In this document: positions 1 to 6,217 of the stretch, in pieces
Layout of the letters: each line of letters starts with the position of its first letter
Numbering within the stretch: the first letter of the stretch is position 1
NCBI GenBank assembly: GCA_013287025.1
Contig: JABDEN010000028.1
Span: 1 to 20,351 of the forward strand
Length of the DNA stretch: 20,351 nt
Direction: 5' to 3'
Source: Gammaproteobacteria bacterium
GTDB taxonomy: Bacteria > Pseudomonadota > Gammaproteobacteria > DSM-16500
Program-made: the position numbers and the translations under genes
The notes under the pieces: generated by a model
What the model was told of the DNA's origin: nothing
Database searches by the model: none
Seen by the model: the letters and a program-made list of their open reading frames with translations, nothing else

Positions 1-2
1 AA

Positions 3-143
3 AATAAATTTCCAAAAAAAGAGGCTTCGCAGTTAAATCCAAAAATTCAGCAGCCAAGAATGTTTTTTTCTCAAGCGCGAGAAATCCCTGAGAATGAAGT
101 GTCTGATAATAATGAGATAACGCAGAATAAGCCGCCAAGTTAG
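3..143 (+). CDS. 3' end of an unidentified protein gene, 5' end outside the window
   Basis: An open frame runs from the window edge to a TAG stop at 141-143, giving 46 codons with no stop. The readable tail is very hydrophilic and rich in Asn, Gln, Glu, Lys and Pro, and ends in NKPPS. It is convergent with the gene that starts at 1412. No domain can be recognised and no function is offered. The stretch could be chance open frame, because it is short. The absence of stops in AT-rich DNA and the position of the stop just before a repeat-type junction favour a real gene end. Confidence 0.5.
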   Translation, partial: NKFPKKEASQLNPKIQQPRMFFSQAREIPENEVSDNNEITQNKPPS

Positions 144-144
144 T

Positions 145-168
145 GTTGTGGCACAGCTGGCATGACAT
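145..168. repeat. partial copy of the GCTGGCATGACAT hairpin repeat
   Basis: The 13 bases at 156-168 are identical to 1916-1928 in the right arm of the perfect hairpin at 1876-1930. Here the left arm is degenerate, so no strong stem forms. The site lies in the 30-base gap between two convergent genes. Confidence 0.5.
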
Positions 169-173
169 GAACT

Positions 174-1412
174 TTAAATTTGCCGCAAGGCGAGATCCTG
201 AACAACTGATTTATCCTCGATTTTTTCTAGTTTTTTTAATTTAGAAAAGAAAGCTTGATGCGTTGTAGATAAAAATAAACTTCCCACCCGATTTGCTTCC
301 CATTTCCTAAAGCGTTCAATCGATAAAGTATTCGAAAATAGATTTGACTGCAAAAGCGCATTGTATAAACTTAATGACACGGTAGAATCGAAAATTTGAT
401 CTATTTTTAAATGTTTTTTGTCATATTGTAAATAACAAATCCCAGCCATGAGTAGTATATCTATGATAACGGCGCCGGCAATTAATCCAGTCGCAGGCCC
501 TGAAGAAGAGGTAGCACAAGGAAAATCATCTAATACCTGTCGAACTTTCTTACAATTTTCAGGCTCACCTGATACAACACGATAAATCTCATATTTATAA
601 AAAAAAGTGCTATTAACATATTTAGCACGCTCCCATTTCCAGATTGTATTATTTGGAATAATGCAAGGTCTATACGGACATATAAAATTATTGTCACAAT
701 CTGATTGTAAAGGAAGATTCATCGGATGATTTGGGGGATACAACCAATAATCTGTAACACCGTTATTAAGAAAATTAATTAAATCACTACAATTTTCTCT
801 CGTAGGAGGATGTCCCCATGGGAACATATCTTCGGTAGCCGGACATTGCAGAGGCATAGTGAAATCAACCGGAAAAGCAAACCCATTGGAATACATGCCG
901 CAATATTCTATTCCATCGTAAGAGGTTGCAGCATATTGGCTTTTGAATTCAGCTAATAGATTAGTGGTGGCTGTATCCTGTTGGTTTTGTAAATAGTTGG
1001 CATCTATAATAAGTCTTGCTGATTTGAAACCCATTCCAACGCTACATAATAAGGCTACACCGCTGATAAAAAATTGTATTTTTGTATAAAAATAACATGT
1101 CGTATCTAAACTTGTTGAAATGGTATGTGCATTTCGTAAAAAAGGATTATCCTCATTAAATTTTGTAAAATTTTCGGATTGACCTTTACAAGTTTTTGAA
1201 AAACGAGAAATATCTTTCATTTCTAAATAAGAATATACCCGTGTTGCAACATCATAATGTAACTGTTGGTTGATGACTTGATTATTATTCTTTATTTCGA
1301 TGAAAGGTGAATCATTTGTTTTGTTTTCAAAAAGTTCTACAGATAAATCACTTGATTTATCTTCCGAAAGATCTTTTTTTTTATAAAAAAGCTTGGTTAG
1401 AAACCTTAGCAC
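174..1412 (-). CDS. putative F-box protein with two membrane segments; candidate Dot/Icm effector
   Basis: The protein has 412 residues and a GTG start. An AGGAG (complement of 1420-1424) lies seven bases before the start. Residues about 51-85 read like an F-box: Leu51, then YSYLEMKDISRFSKTCK, which matches the family's SYL...DL.....VC pattern. Two hydrophobic segments lie at about 111-130 and 308-328. The 177-residue loop between them holds eight cysteines (171, 190, 208, 239, 245, 250, 287, 299) and several N-x-S/T sites. A C-terminal tail of about 80 residues follows. F-boxes are eukaryotic modules that bind Skp1 in SCF ubiquitin ligases. In bacteria they occur mainly in effectors of host-associated species such as Legionella. 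An effector role is inferred from the motif and from the Dot/Icm genes 2 kb away. The loop is not recognised. The two membrane segments would place the F-box on the same side of a membrane as the tail. Confidence 0.6.
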   Translation of the reverse strand: MLRFLTKLFYKKKDLSEDKSSDLSVELFENKTNDSPFIEIKNNNQVINQQLHYDVATRVYSYLEMKDISRFSKTCKGQSENFTKFNEDNPFLRNAHTISTSLDTTCYFYTKIQFFISGVALLCSVGMGFKSARLIIDANYLQNQQDTATTNLLAEFKSQYAATSYDGIEYCGMYSNGFAFPVDFTMPLQCPATEDMFPWGHPPTRENCSDLINFLNNGVTDYWLYPPNHPMNLPLQSDCDNNFICPYRPCIIPNNTIWKWERAKYVNSTFFYKYEIYRVVSGEPENCKKVRQVLDDFPCATSSSGPATGLIAGAVIIDILLMAGICYLQYDKKHLKIDQIFDSTVSLSLYNALLQSNLFSNTLSIERFRKWEANRVGSLFLSTTHQAFFSKLKKLEKIEDKSVVQDLALRQI

Positions 1413-1455
1413 AAGATTACTCCTCTTTAAAAATATTCATTATTTTTTGACATAT

Positions 1456-1484
1456 AGTATAGCCCTTATTGAGCATAAACAATA
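1456..1484 (-). promoter_or_regulatory. possible promoter of the F-box gene
   Basis: On the minus strand a TATACT -10 (complement of 1456-1461) is preceded at 17 bases by TATTGT. A TTGTTT lies at 15 bases. The -35 is poor in either case. It is placed by eye. Confidence 0.25.
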
Positions 1485-1526
1485 AATATGTATAAATTTT
1501 ATGACAACAGAAAGCACTTTAAATTA

Positions 1527-1532
1527 TATAAT
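1527..1532 (+). promoter_or_regulatory. -10 box upstream of the small cysteine-rich gene
   Basis: A perfect TATAAT lies 31 bases before the start codon at 1564. No good -35 is visible (ATGACA at 1501-1506 is 20 bases away), so an activator may be needed if this is the promoter. Confidence 0.35.
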
Positions 1533-1563
1533 ATCTTTATGAGGATTAATTTATGGAGGAGTT

Positions 1564-1818
1564 ATGCTTAAGAAAATCACTTCTTTTTTTATCATTTTGT
1601 TAGGCTTAAATTTTGTGGCGCTAAATGCCTATGCAGCTGTTACTCCGTGTGCTGTAGGGGGTGTTTGTTGTGGTGTTCCAATCGCTACCAATTGTCAACT
1701 TTCTAGTTGTGAAGCGACCTGCAAAGCAGCCTTCCTTGCTCAGTGTCAGCCTGGGGTTGATTGTACTAGTTGTTATAATTCTTGTATGACAGCTTGTAGT
1801 GCATGTCCTAATAAATAG
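1564..1818 (+). CDS. small exported cysteine-rich protein, unknown function
   Basis: The protein has 84 residues and a very strong ribosome site (GGAGGA at 1555-1560). Residues 1-24 form a typical signal peptide: MLKK, a hydrophobic core, and AYA before the likely cleavage point. The mature part is only about 60 residues yet has 12 cysteines, at 29, 35, 36, 44, 49, 53, 61, 67, 70, 74, 78 and 81. Several are spaced C-x3-C (49/53 and 70/74/78), as in small helical proteins held by paired disulphides. The even number fits six disulphide bonds formed in the periplasm or outside the cell. It is divergent from the F-box gene and convergent with rph. I do not recognise the family. Metal binding by the cysteines is an alternative to disulphides. 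Confidence 0.75.
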   Translation: MLKKITSFFIILLGLNFVALNAYAAVTPCAVGGVCCGVPIATNCQLSSCEATCKAAFLAQCQPGVDCTSCYNSCMTACSACPNK

Positions 1819-1875
1819 ATGGAATACTGGCGCGAAATTTCATGTAGGGTGGTTTAGAGACGCGTTTTCCAGCGT

Positions 1876-1930
1876 CTATGTCATGCCAGCATGCTTAAAG
1901 GTGGCATCAAAGCATGCTGGCATGACATAG
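1876..1930. repeat. perfect 21-bp inverted repeat (hairpin element), possible two-way terminator
   Basis: The left arm 1876-1896 and right arm 1910-1930 are exact reverse complements with a 13-base loop. The arms carry the word GCTGGCATGA, which recurs at 156-165 and 8686-8695. The element lies between the convergent cysteine-rich gene and rph, so it could end transcription from both sides. There is no T-run, so a repeat-element origin is at least as likely. Confidence 0.8.
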
Positions 1931-1945
1931 TTGATGACGAACAAC

Positions 1946-2662
1946 CTACAACCCTAACACCAACTTCTGTTTCGCCACTAATTCTTGAATTCCACTTTTC
2001 GCGTAGGAGAGCATCTGATCCAGTTCAGCTTGTTGAAAAGTATCTTTTTCAGCCGTTCCTTGAATTTCGATAAAACCGCCTTTTTCGGTCATGACGACGT
2101 TCATATCCGTGTCTGCAGTGGAATCTTCTGCGTAATCCAAATCAATAATCGGTTGGCCTTGAAAAATCCCAACAGAAATGGATGCGACCAATTGTTGAAA
2201 AGGATTTTTTTTCAATTTTTCTTTTTTCATTAAAAATTGAATTGCGTCATAAATCGCGATACATCCCCCGGTGATGGATGCCGTTCGCGTGCCACCATCC
2301 GCTTGGATGACATCGCAATCTACCATGATGGTATTTTCGCCTAACGCTCTTAAATCAACAGCGGCGCGCAGGGAGCGTGCAATGAGTCGCTGAATTTCTT
2401 GCGTTCTGCCCATTTGTTTGCCTTTCGCTGCTTCTCTTTGCATGCGTTCGTGGGTTGAGCGAGGTAACATCCCATATTCTGCGGTGATCCATCCTTTACC
2501 CGAATCTTTTAAAAAAGGTGGCACCCCAGTGGTCGCGGTCGCGGTGCAAATCACTTTGGTATCGCCAAATTCGACTAATACCGAGCCTTCGGCATGCTTT
2601 GTGTAATTTCTGGTTAAACGGATGTCGCGTAACTGATTATTTTCTCTTTTGCTGGGACGCAT
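1946..2662 (-). CDS. rph: ribonuclease PH
   Basis: RNase PH is a phosphorolytic 3'-5' exoribonuclease that trims tRNA precursors and releases nucleoside diphosphates. The 238 residues match the usual length of the family. The N-terminal block NQLRDIRLT...[19 protein letters not shown] is diagnostic. Arg86 in [10 protein letters not shown] and Arg126 in DGGTRTASI sit at the phosphate-binding positions known for the family. The [18 protein letters not shown] region is intact, so the enzyme should be active. It is divergent from yicC, the same pairing as in Escherichia coli. The ATG at 2662 leaves a normal N-terminus, though its ribosome site is weak. Confidence 0.96.
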   Translation of the reverse strand: MRPSKRENNQLRDIRLTRNYTKHAEGSVLVEFGDTKVICTATATTGVPPFLKDSGKGWITAEYGMLPRSTHERMQREAAKGKQMGRTQEIQRLIARSLRAAVDLRALGENTIMVDCDVIQADGGTRTASITGGCIAIYDAIQFLMKKEKLKKNPFQQLVASISVGIFQGQPIIDLDYAEDSTADTDMNVVMTEKGGFIEIQGTAEKDTFQQAELDQMLSYAKSGIQELVAKQKLVLGL

Positions 2663-2700
2663 AGTTTTCTCGTATGAAGTTATAGTTGTTAAGCTGAAAC

Positions 2701-2729
2701 ATTATAGACCGTAAATGACAGTATGATAA
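2701..2729 (-). promoter_or_regulatory. probable rph promoter
   Basis: On the minus strand TTATCA (complement of 2724-2729) and a perfect TATAAT (complement of 2701-2706) are separated by 17 bases. They lie 38 bases before the rph start. The overlapping plus-strand word TATGATAAT at 2722-2730 could serve yicC, so the two promoters may be back to back. Confidence 0.4.
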
Positions 2730-2762
2730 TATGACTTTGATGAATAAATGAGTGAGGTCTTC

Positions 2763-3644
2763 ATGATCCAAAGTATGACAGCATTTGCACGAACGCAGGG
2801 TCAGGGCGCTTGGGGAAATGCGGTTTGTGAACTACGCTCCATCAATCATCGGTATCTGGAACTCATTGTCCGCGTGCCGGACAATCTCCACGAATTGGAA
2901 GGCCCCATGCGTGAATGTATGCGTAAATACATTAAACGCGGTAAAATCGAGTGCCATTTAAGATATCAGCCGGGTGACAGTTCCGGTTCCGAAATTACGA
3001 TTAATTCCCACCTCGCGCGTCATCTGTGTAAAGCGAACGAAACGATAGCCGAACTTTTAACCGAATCACCATTCACCACCGCGGCGCCAGTCAATACGAT
3101 GGACATCCTTCGCTGGCCTGGGATTTTACAAATTGCGGAAGTGGATTTGGAATTGATTGAAGACGAAGTGATCTCATTGTTAGAAAAGGGATTGCAAGAT
3201 TTGATCGCTGCACGCGAACGCGAAGGGAATGAATTAAAAATATTATTTTTGCAACGACTCGAAAACATGAAACAAGAAGTTGCAAAAGTGCGACAACATA
3301 TGCCAGACATTATGAAATCGCAGAGGGAGCGTTTGGCATTACGTTTTAAAGAAGCCAAAATTGAAGTGGATTCAGGGAGATTAGAGCAAGAAATCGTGAT
3401 GTTTGCGCAAAAAATCGATGTATCTGAGGAGCTAGAGCGTATTGATACGCATATATCGGAAGTCCGTCGCGTGTTAAAACACGGTGGCGTGGTCGGCCGA
3501 CGCTTGGATTTTCTTATGCAAGAATTGAATCGTGAAGCAAATACCTTGGGCGCCAAGTCCGCAGATGTCGATACCACGCGCGCATCTGTCGAGTTGAAAG
3601 TGTTGATCGAACAAGTGCGTGAGCAGGTGCAGAATGTGGAGTAA
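2763..3644 (+). CDS. yicC: YicC/YloC-family endoribonuclease
   Basis: Members of this family are reported endoribonucleases involved in RNA turnover and stationary-phase physiology. The start is placed at the ATG at 2763, giving 293 residues, because family members begin M-I-x-S-M-T-A and the sequence here is MIQSMTAFAR. GTGAGG lies just upstream, and an ATG five codons earlier (2748) has no better support. The N-terminal domain ends around residue 150. The C-terminal DUF1732 domain carries the family signature LMQELNREANTLGAKS at about 251-266. The middle (about 160-215) is charged and probably helical. The gene is divergent from rph and convergent with icmX. Nothing looks damaged. Confidence 0.93.
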   Translation: MIQSMTAFARTQGQGAWGNAVCELRSINHRYLELIVRVPDNLHELEGPMRECMRKYIKRGKIECHLRYQPGDSSGSEITINSHLARHLCKANETIAELLTESPFTTAAPVNTMDILRWPGILQIAEVDLELIEDEVISLLEKGLQDLIAAREREGNELKILFLQRLENMKQEVAKVRQHMPDIMKSQRERLALRFKEAKIEVDSGRLEQEIVMFAQKIDVSEELERIDTHISEVRRVLKHGGVVGRRLDFLMQELNREANTLGAKSADVDTTRASVELKVLIEQVREQVQNVE

Positions 3645-3654
3645 CTCTTATCAG

Positions 3655-3756
3655 ACCCCCCATCCTAGCCTTCCCCCACACTTCGTGGGGGGAAGGAATT
3701 TTCTTTTCTAAGTCCCTTCCCCCCACGAAGTGTGGGGGAAGGCTAGGATGGGGGGT
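3655..3756. repeat. large perfect inverted repeat (42-bp arms, 18-base loop), MITE-like or terminator
   Basis: Arm 3655-3696 is the exact reverse complement of 3715-3756. Each arm is itself close to palindromic (CCTTCCCCC...GGGGGGAAGG around CACTTCG), so a four-armed cruciform could form. The right arm runs into TTTT on the plus strand. It fills the gap between convergent yicC and icmX and could stop transcription from both sides. The C/G-rich composition differs sharply from its surroundings, which suggests a mobile or amplified hairpin element. No transposase is present. Confidence 0.88.
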
Positions 3757-3765
3757 TTTAAATAT

Positions 3766-4656
3766 CTACCCACCCAACGAAGAAGCAGCCCCCGTCGCAC
3801 GATTATATAAATCTTTTTCAGTAAATTGATTACCCATGATGAGTAAGGTATTCGCCATCGATTGTGCGGCTAATTGTTGTTTTTGTATATCATACATTTT
3901 AATTAACATGACATAGGTCTGGGAATTAAATAATAAAATTTGACGTAAGACGATACCGATATTTTCAGAGGCAACACCAATGAACCAATTTGGATTACTT
4001 GCTTGCTCCAATAATTCTTTTTGTTTTTTGGTTAAGTTAAGTTTATTTTGAGAATCGGCATACAATGCGCTTAATACATAGGTATTAAAACTTTGCACTG
4101 CGGAAATGGTTTTATAATAGTCGGTATATTTTTGGATATTTGTTTTTGTTCCTCGCCAATTATCTGAGGGTGCGTCGTGCCGAATATTAAGCCCGGAAGC
4201 ATTTTTGACATATTGGTAGGCAGAATTTACGGGTTGACCATTTTGATCTTTCTCTTGCGTATCTGAGTAAGGTCTTCCAAGTAATGTGGTAAAAGATAAT
4301 TGATTCACATACGGTAATGACTTTGCATTTGCAAAATAATCATTTAAGAAGGACTTTTGACTATCCATTTGCGTGTCGTCATTTGTTAAGGTGTAATTTA
4401 TATATTGCACAAAATTTTCTTGCAAAGTAGGTGTGTAAGACTCTTCACTATTATCTTCTGCAACCCATGCCTCGATAAATTCTGGCAATCGATTCACGGA
4501 TTTTAGAACCTGCAATGTCGCAACATAAGTGAGTTCTGCACATTCAATCAACCCGACACAAGTAGCGGGCGGTTCTCCTGCTGCTAGTGTTTTTGTACAG
4601 AATCCGATGCTGCAGAGAGAGAGGGAGAGAACCAAAAAAATTTTCTTAAAGTGCAT
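3766..4656 (-). CDS. icmX: IcmX, exported component of the Dot/Icm type IVB secretion system
   Basis: IcmX is an exported (periplasmic or secreted) Dot/Icm protein needed for intracellular growth in Legionella. Here it has 296 residues from the ATG at 4656. That start has AGGAG (complement of 4662-4666) five bases upstream; an in-frame GTG at 4662 overlaps this site and is unlikely to be used. A signal peptide covers about the first 26 residues (FKKIFLVLSLSLCSIGFC, ending TLAA). The C-terminal part, with NPNWFIGVASENIGIVLRQIL and a Gln-rich segment after it, is the region I recognise as IcmX. The protein is clearly shorter than Legionella IcmX (about 466 residues). It follows an exported low-complexity protein and icmW in the same operon, and its ribosome site overlaps the stop codon of the gene before, so translation is probably coupled. 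Confidence 0.85.
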   Translation of the reverse strand: MHFKKIFLVLSLSLCSIGFCTKTLAAGEPPATCVGLIECAELTYVATLQVLKSVNRLPEFIEAWVAEDNSEESYTPTLQENFVQYINYTLTNDDTQMDSQKSFLNDYFANAKSLPYVNQLSFTTLLGRPYSDTQEKDQNGQPVNSAYQYVKNASGLNIRHDAPSDNWRGTKTNIQKYTDYYKTISAVQSFNTYVLSALYADSQNKLNLTKKQKELLEQASNPNWFIGVASENIGIVLRQILLFNSQTYVMLIKMYDIQKQQLAAQSMANTLLIMGNQFTEKDLYNRATGAASSLGG

Positions 4657-4664
4657 AAACACTC

Positions 4665-5195
4665 CTAATATTTAATATTCCAACCGCCACCAGAAGATCC
4701 GCTGCCGGATGATTGTCCAGTGCCGGTGCTACCACCGGTTGAAAATCCAGTATACCCCTGTGTATTTTGGGTCGGCGGTGCTGTTTTTTTGACGGGCGGT
4801 GCTGGCGGTAATGTGGGTTGTTGTGTGGTTGCGGTTTCATCGAAGGGATTTTCCTCCGCATTGGGCGGAGTATACGTTGTTCCAGGCGTAGGTGAAGCAC
4901 CCGTCGTGTCGGATGTCTTTGGTTGTTGCGATCCGTTCGGCGATTTTTGGATTTTTGGAAAACCCGTTAACGGCTTCGCGTTTTTTAACGCAGCATTGCT
5001 CAATTCTCGGCGATTTTCGGCACCAGCGCTTTTTACTTTACTACGAAATTGGTCGGGGGTAAGTGCGGTACGAGGGGAAGATTGCGTCGTCGTATTTTTT
5101 GAGGTAGATGATTGAAACGAAAAGGATTGTGCAAAGGAAAGCGGTGCGGCTATTGTCGCACAAACGCTCAACATCAATAAAATAAATTTATACAT
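4665..5195 (-). CDS. exported Pro/Ser/Thr/Gly-rich protein between icmW and icmX
   Basis: The protein has 176 residues. A signal peptide covers about 1-22 (MYKFILLMLSVCATIAAPLS, then FA before the cleavage point). A short ordered-looking part follows at about 45-75. The rest is low complexity: a Pro/Thr-rich segment (about 90-145, with TLPPAPPV and APPTQ) and a Gly/Ser-rich tail (151-172) ending GWNIKY. It overlaps the end of icmW by 8 bases, and its stop touches the icmX ribosome site, so the three genes form one coupled operon. I do not recognise a named family. One reading is that it does the job of the N-terminal part of longer IcmX proteins, now encoded separately. Another is that it is an independent spacer or wall-spanning part of the secretion machine. 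Its export to the periplasm is well supported; its role is inferred from position. Confidence 0.8.
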   Translation of the reverse strand: MYKFILLMLSVCATIAAPLSFAQSFSFQSSTSKNTTTQSSPRTALTPDQFRSKVKSAGAENRRELSNAALKNAKPLTGFPKIQKSPNGSQQPKTSDTTGASPTPGTTYTPPNAEENPFDETATTQQPTLPPAPPVKKTAPPTQNTQGYTGFSTGGSTGTGQSSGSGSSGGGWNIKY

Positions 5196-5637
5196 TTTCT
5201 TGCTCCAAAGCTTTTAAAATCAGTTCAATGCGTTGTGGCGCGAAAACCCTCGCGAGCAGTCTTAATCTTTCAAAAACGATATTTCTTCGTAAAAAAAGAC
5301 CGGCAAGTAAATTATCGGGCGTATTGTTTTCTTCCGCAAACATCAACACTTTGGAGGCAGACCCTGGGTCAATAGTATCAATAGCTTGCAGCAAACGTAG
5401 AATCCGGGAGGTTTTGATATGCGCACAAACCATGACGAATTGTTCTTCTTTGCTGAGCTCAAAACGGGATAATTTTTCAAGTTCATCCCCTATTTGTTGC
5501 ATGACGGATTCAAGATTTGGATCTCCATCTAAAGTCCACCCTTCGACGCTCTCCATGAATGCAATCACTCGATAAATCATGGGATCATCGTAATTTTTCC
5601 AAAATTCGTGAGACGCTTGTAAGTCTAGGTTTGGCAT
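5188..5637 (-). CDS. icmW: IcmW, effector adaptor subunit of the Dot/Icm system
   Basis: IcmW is a small acidic cytoplasmic protein that pairs with IcmS. On the DotL coupling complex the pair presents a class of effectors to the secretion channel. The 149 residues compare with about 151 in Legionella. Blocks DPMIYRVIAFMESVEGWTLDG (about 18-39), LRLLQAIDTIDPGSASKVL and RNIVFERLRLLARVF follow the Legionella protein almost word for word. No signal peptide or membrane segment is present. It is first in the minus-strand icmW-(exported protein)-icmX operon and is divergent from icmV. A GGGGAAA stands before its ATG. Confidence 0.96.
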   Translation of the reverse strand: MPNLDLQASHEFWKNYDDPMIYRVIAFMESVEGWTLDGDPNLESVMQQIGDELEKLSRFELSKEEQFVMVCAHIKTSRILRLLQAIDTIDPGSASKVLMFAEENNTPDNLLAGLFLRRNIVFERLRLLARVFAPQRIELILKALEQENV

Positions 5638-5660
5638 GGCATTTCCCCATTTTCTTACCT

Positions 5661-5689
5661 AGTATACTTCCGAAAATTGTTACAGTCAT
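5661..5689 (-). promoter_or_regulatory. probable promoter of the icmW operon
   Basis: On the minus strand ATGACT (complement of 5684-5689) and TATACT (complement of 5661-5666) are 17 bases apart and lie 24 bases before icmW. On the other strand TTGTTT at 5701-5706 and TGCTAATGT at 5721-5729 (an extended -10 form) could drive icmV-dotA, but that match is weaker. Confidence 0.4.
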
Positions 5690-5758
5690 GTGTATTCCCA
5701 TTGTTTTTTTTCCAGCTGGGTGCTAATGTTTAAGGATCTTTTGTGATGGTCTTTTGAA

Positions 5759-6217
5759 ATGGCAATCCTAGATGTATTCAAAGTTTCTTTTAGAACTTTC
5801 TTCAATCCGAAAGCTTGGATTGGTACGACGAATCTTCGTGCGACAACCGGGGTCATCTGGGGAATTACCAAAGGTTTATTTGTAGCCCCCGAGGCTGAAC
5901 GTACAGAAACCTTTGAAGACGCCATTGATCGTTTGCACTTAAAGAAAGAAGAGCTCGAAAAAAGAAAAAATACTTTTCTTACCTACTCTGTTTTATTTGT
6001 GATGTTGGCAGGTTTTTCTTTTGCCACGAGTTTCGTCCTTGCATTGCAATATCATTCTTTTTACGGATGGTTATTTTCCATATTAGTGACACTATTGTTT
6101 TTATCTCAAGCATTTCGATATCATTTCTGGTTTTTTCAAATAAAACATCGAAAATTAGGTTGTACTTTTCAAGAATGGTGGCAGGGAAAGCCTAACTCCG
6201 AAGGTAAAAAATCATGA
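5759..6217 (+). CDS. icmV: IcmV, inner-membrane component of the Dot/Icm system
   Basis: The protein has 152 residues, close to Legionella IcmV (about 151). It begins with a basic amphipathic region containing FRTFFNPKAWIG and a conserved-looking RATTGVIWGITKGLFVAP stretch. A charged helix (about 52-71) and two membrane segments (about 74-97 and 101-120) follow. The cytoplasmic end has a QEWWQGK motif. The role of IcmV is not well defined beyond being needed for Dot/Icm function. The gene overlaps dotA by four bases (ATGA at 6214-6217), and the divergent icmW|icmV-dotA order is the standard one in this system. No strong ribosome site precedes the ATG at 5759, but a stop codon lies just upstream in frame, so the start is fixed. 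Confidence 0.92.
   Translation: MAILDVFKVSFRTFFNPKAWIGTTNLRATTGVIWGITKGLFVAPEAERTETFEDAIDRLHLKKEELEKRKNTFLTYSVLFVMLAGFSFATSFVLALQYHSFYGWLFSILVTLLFLSQAFRYHFWFFQIKHRKLGCTFQEWWQGKPNSEGKKS

Noticed and set aside
1413..1563. PmrA-type regulator sites upstream of the F-box gene
   Set aside because: TTAA words occur, but in such AT-rich DNA no convincing paired arrangement was found.
1891..2606. Plus-strand open frames inside rph
   Set aside because: They are antisense to a clear RNase PH gene, have no ribosome sites and resemble no known protein.
3020..3577. A 185-codon minus-strand frame inside yicC
   Set aside because: It is antisense to a well-supported gene, and its Ser/Arg-rich composition is typical of a shadow frame.
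4720..5115. A 131-codon plus-strand frame opposite the exported Pro-rich gene
   Set aside because: The Gly/Val-rich product is the expected antisense reading of Pro/Thr codons. The minus-strand frame has a signal peptide and operon coupling.
4665..5195. Frameshifted 5' half of icmX
   Set aside because: The downstream gene has its own ribosome site and signal peptide, and this frame ends in a proper stop after a complete-looking tail, so it is treated as a separate gene.
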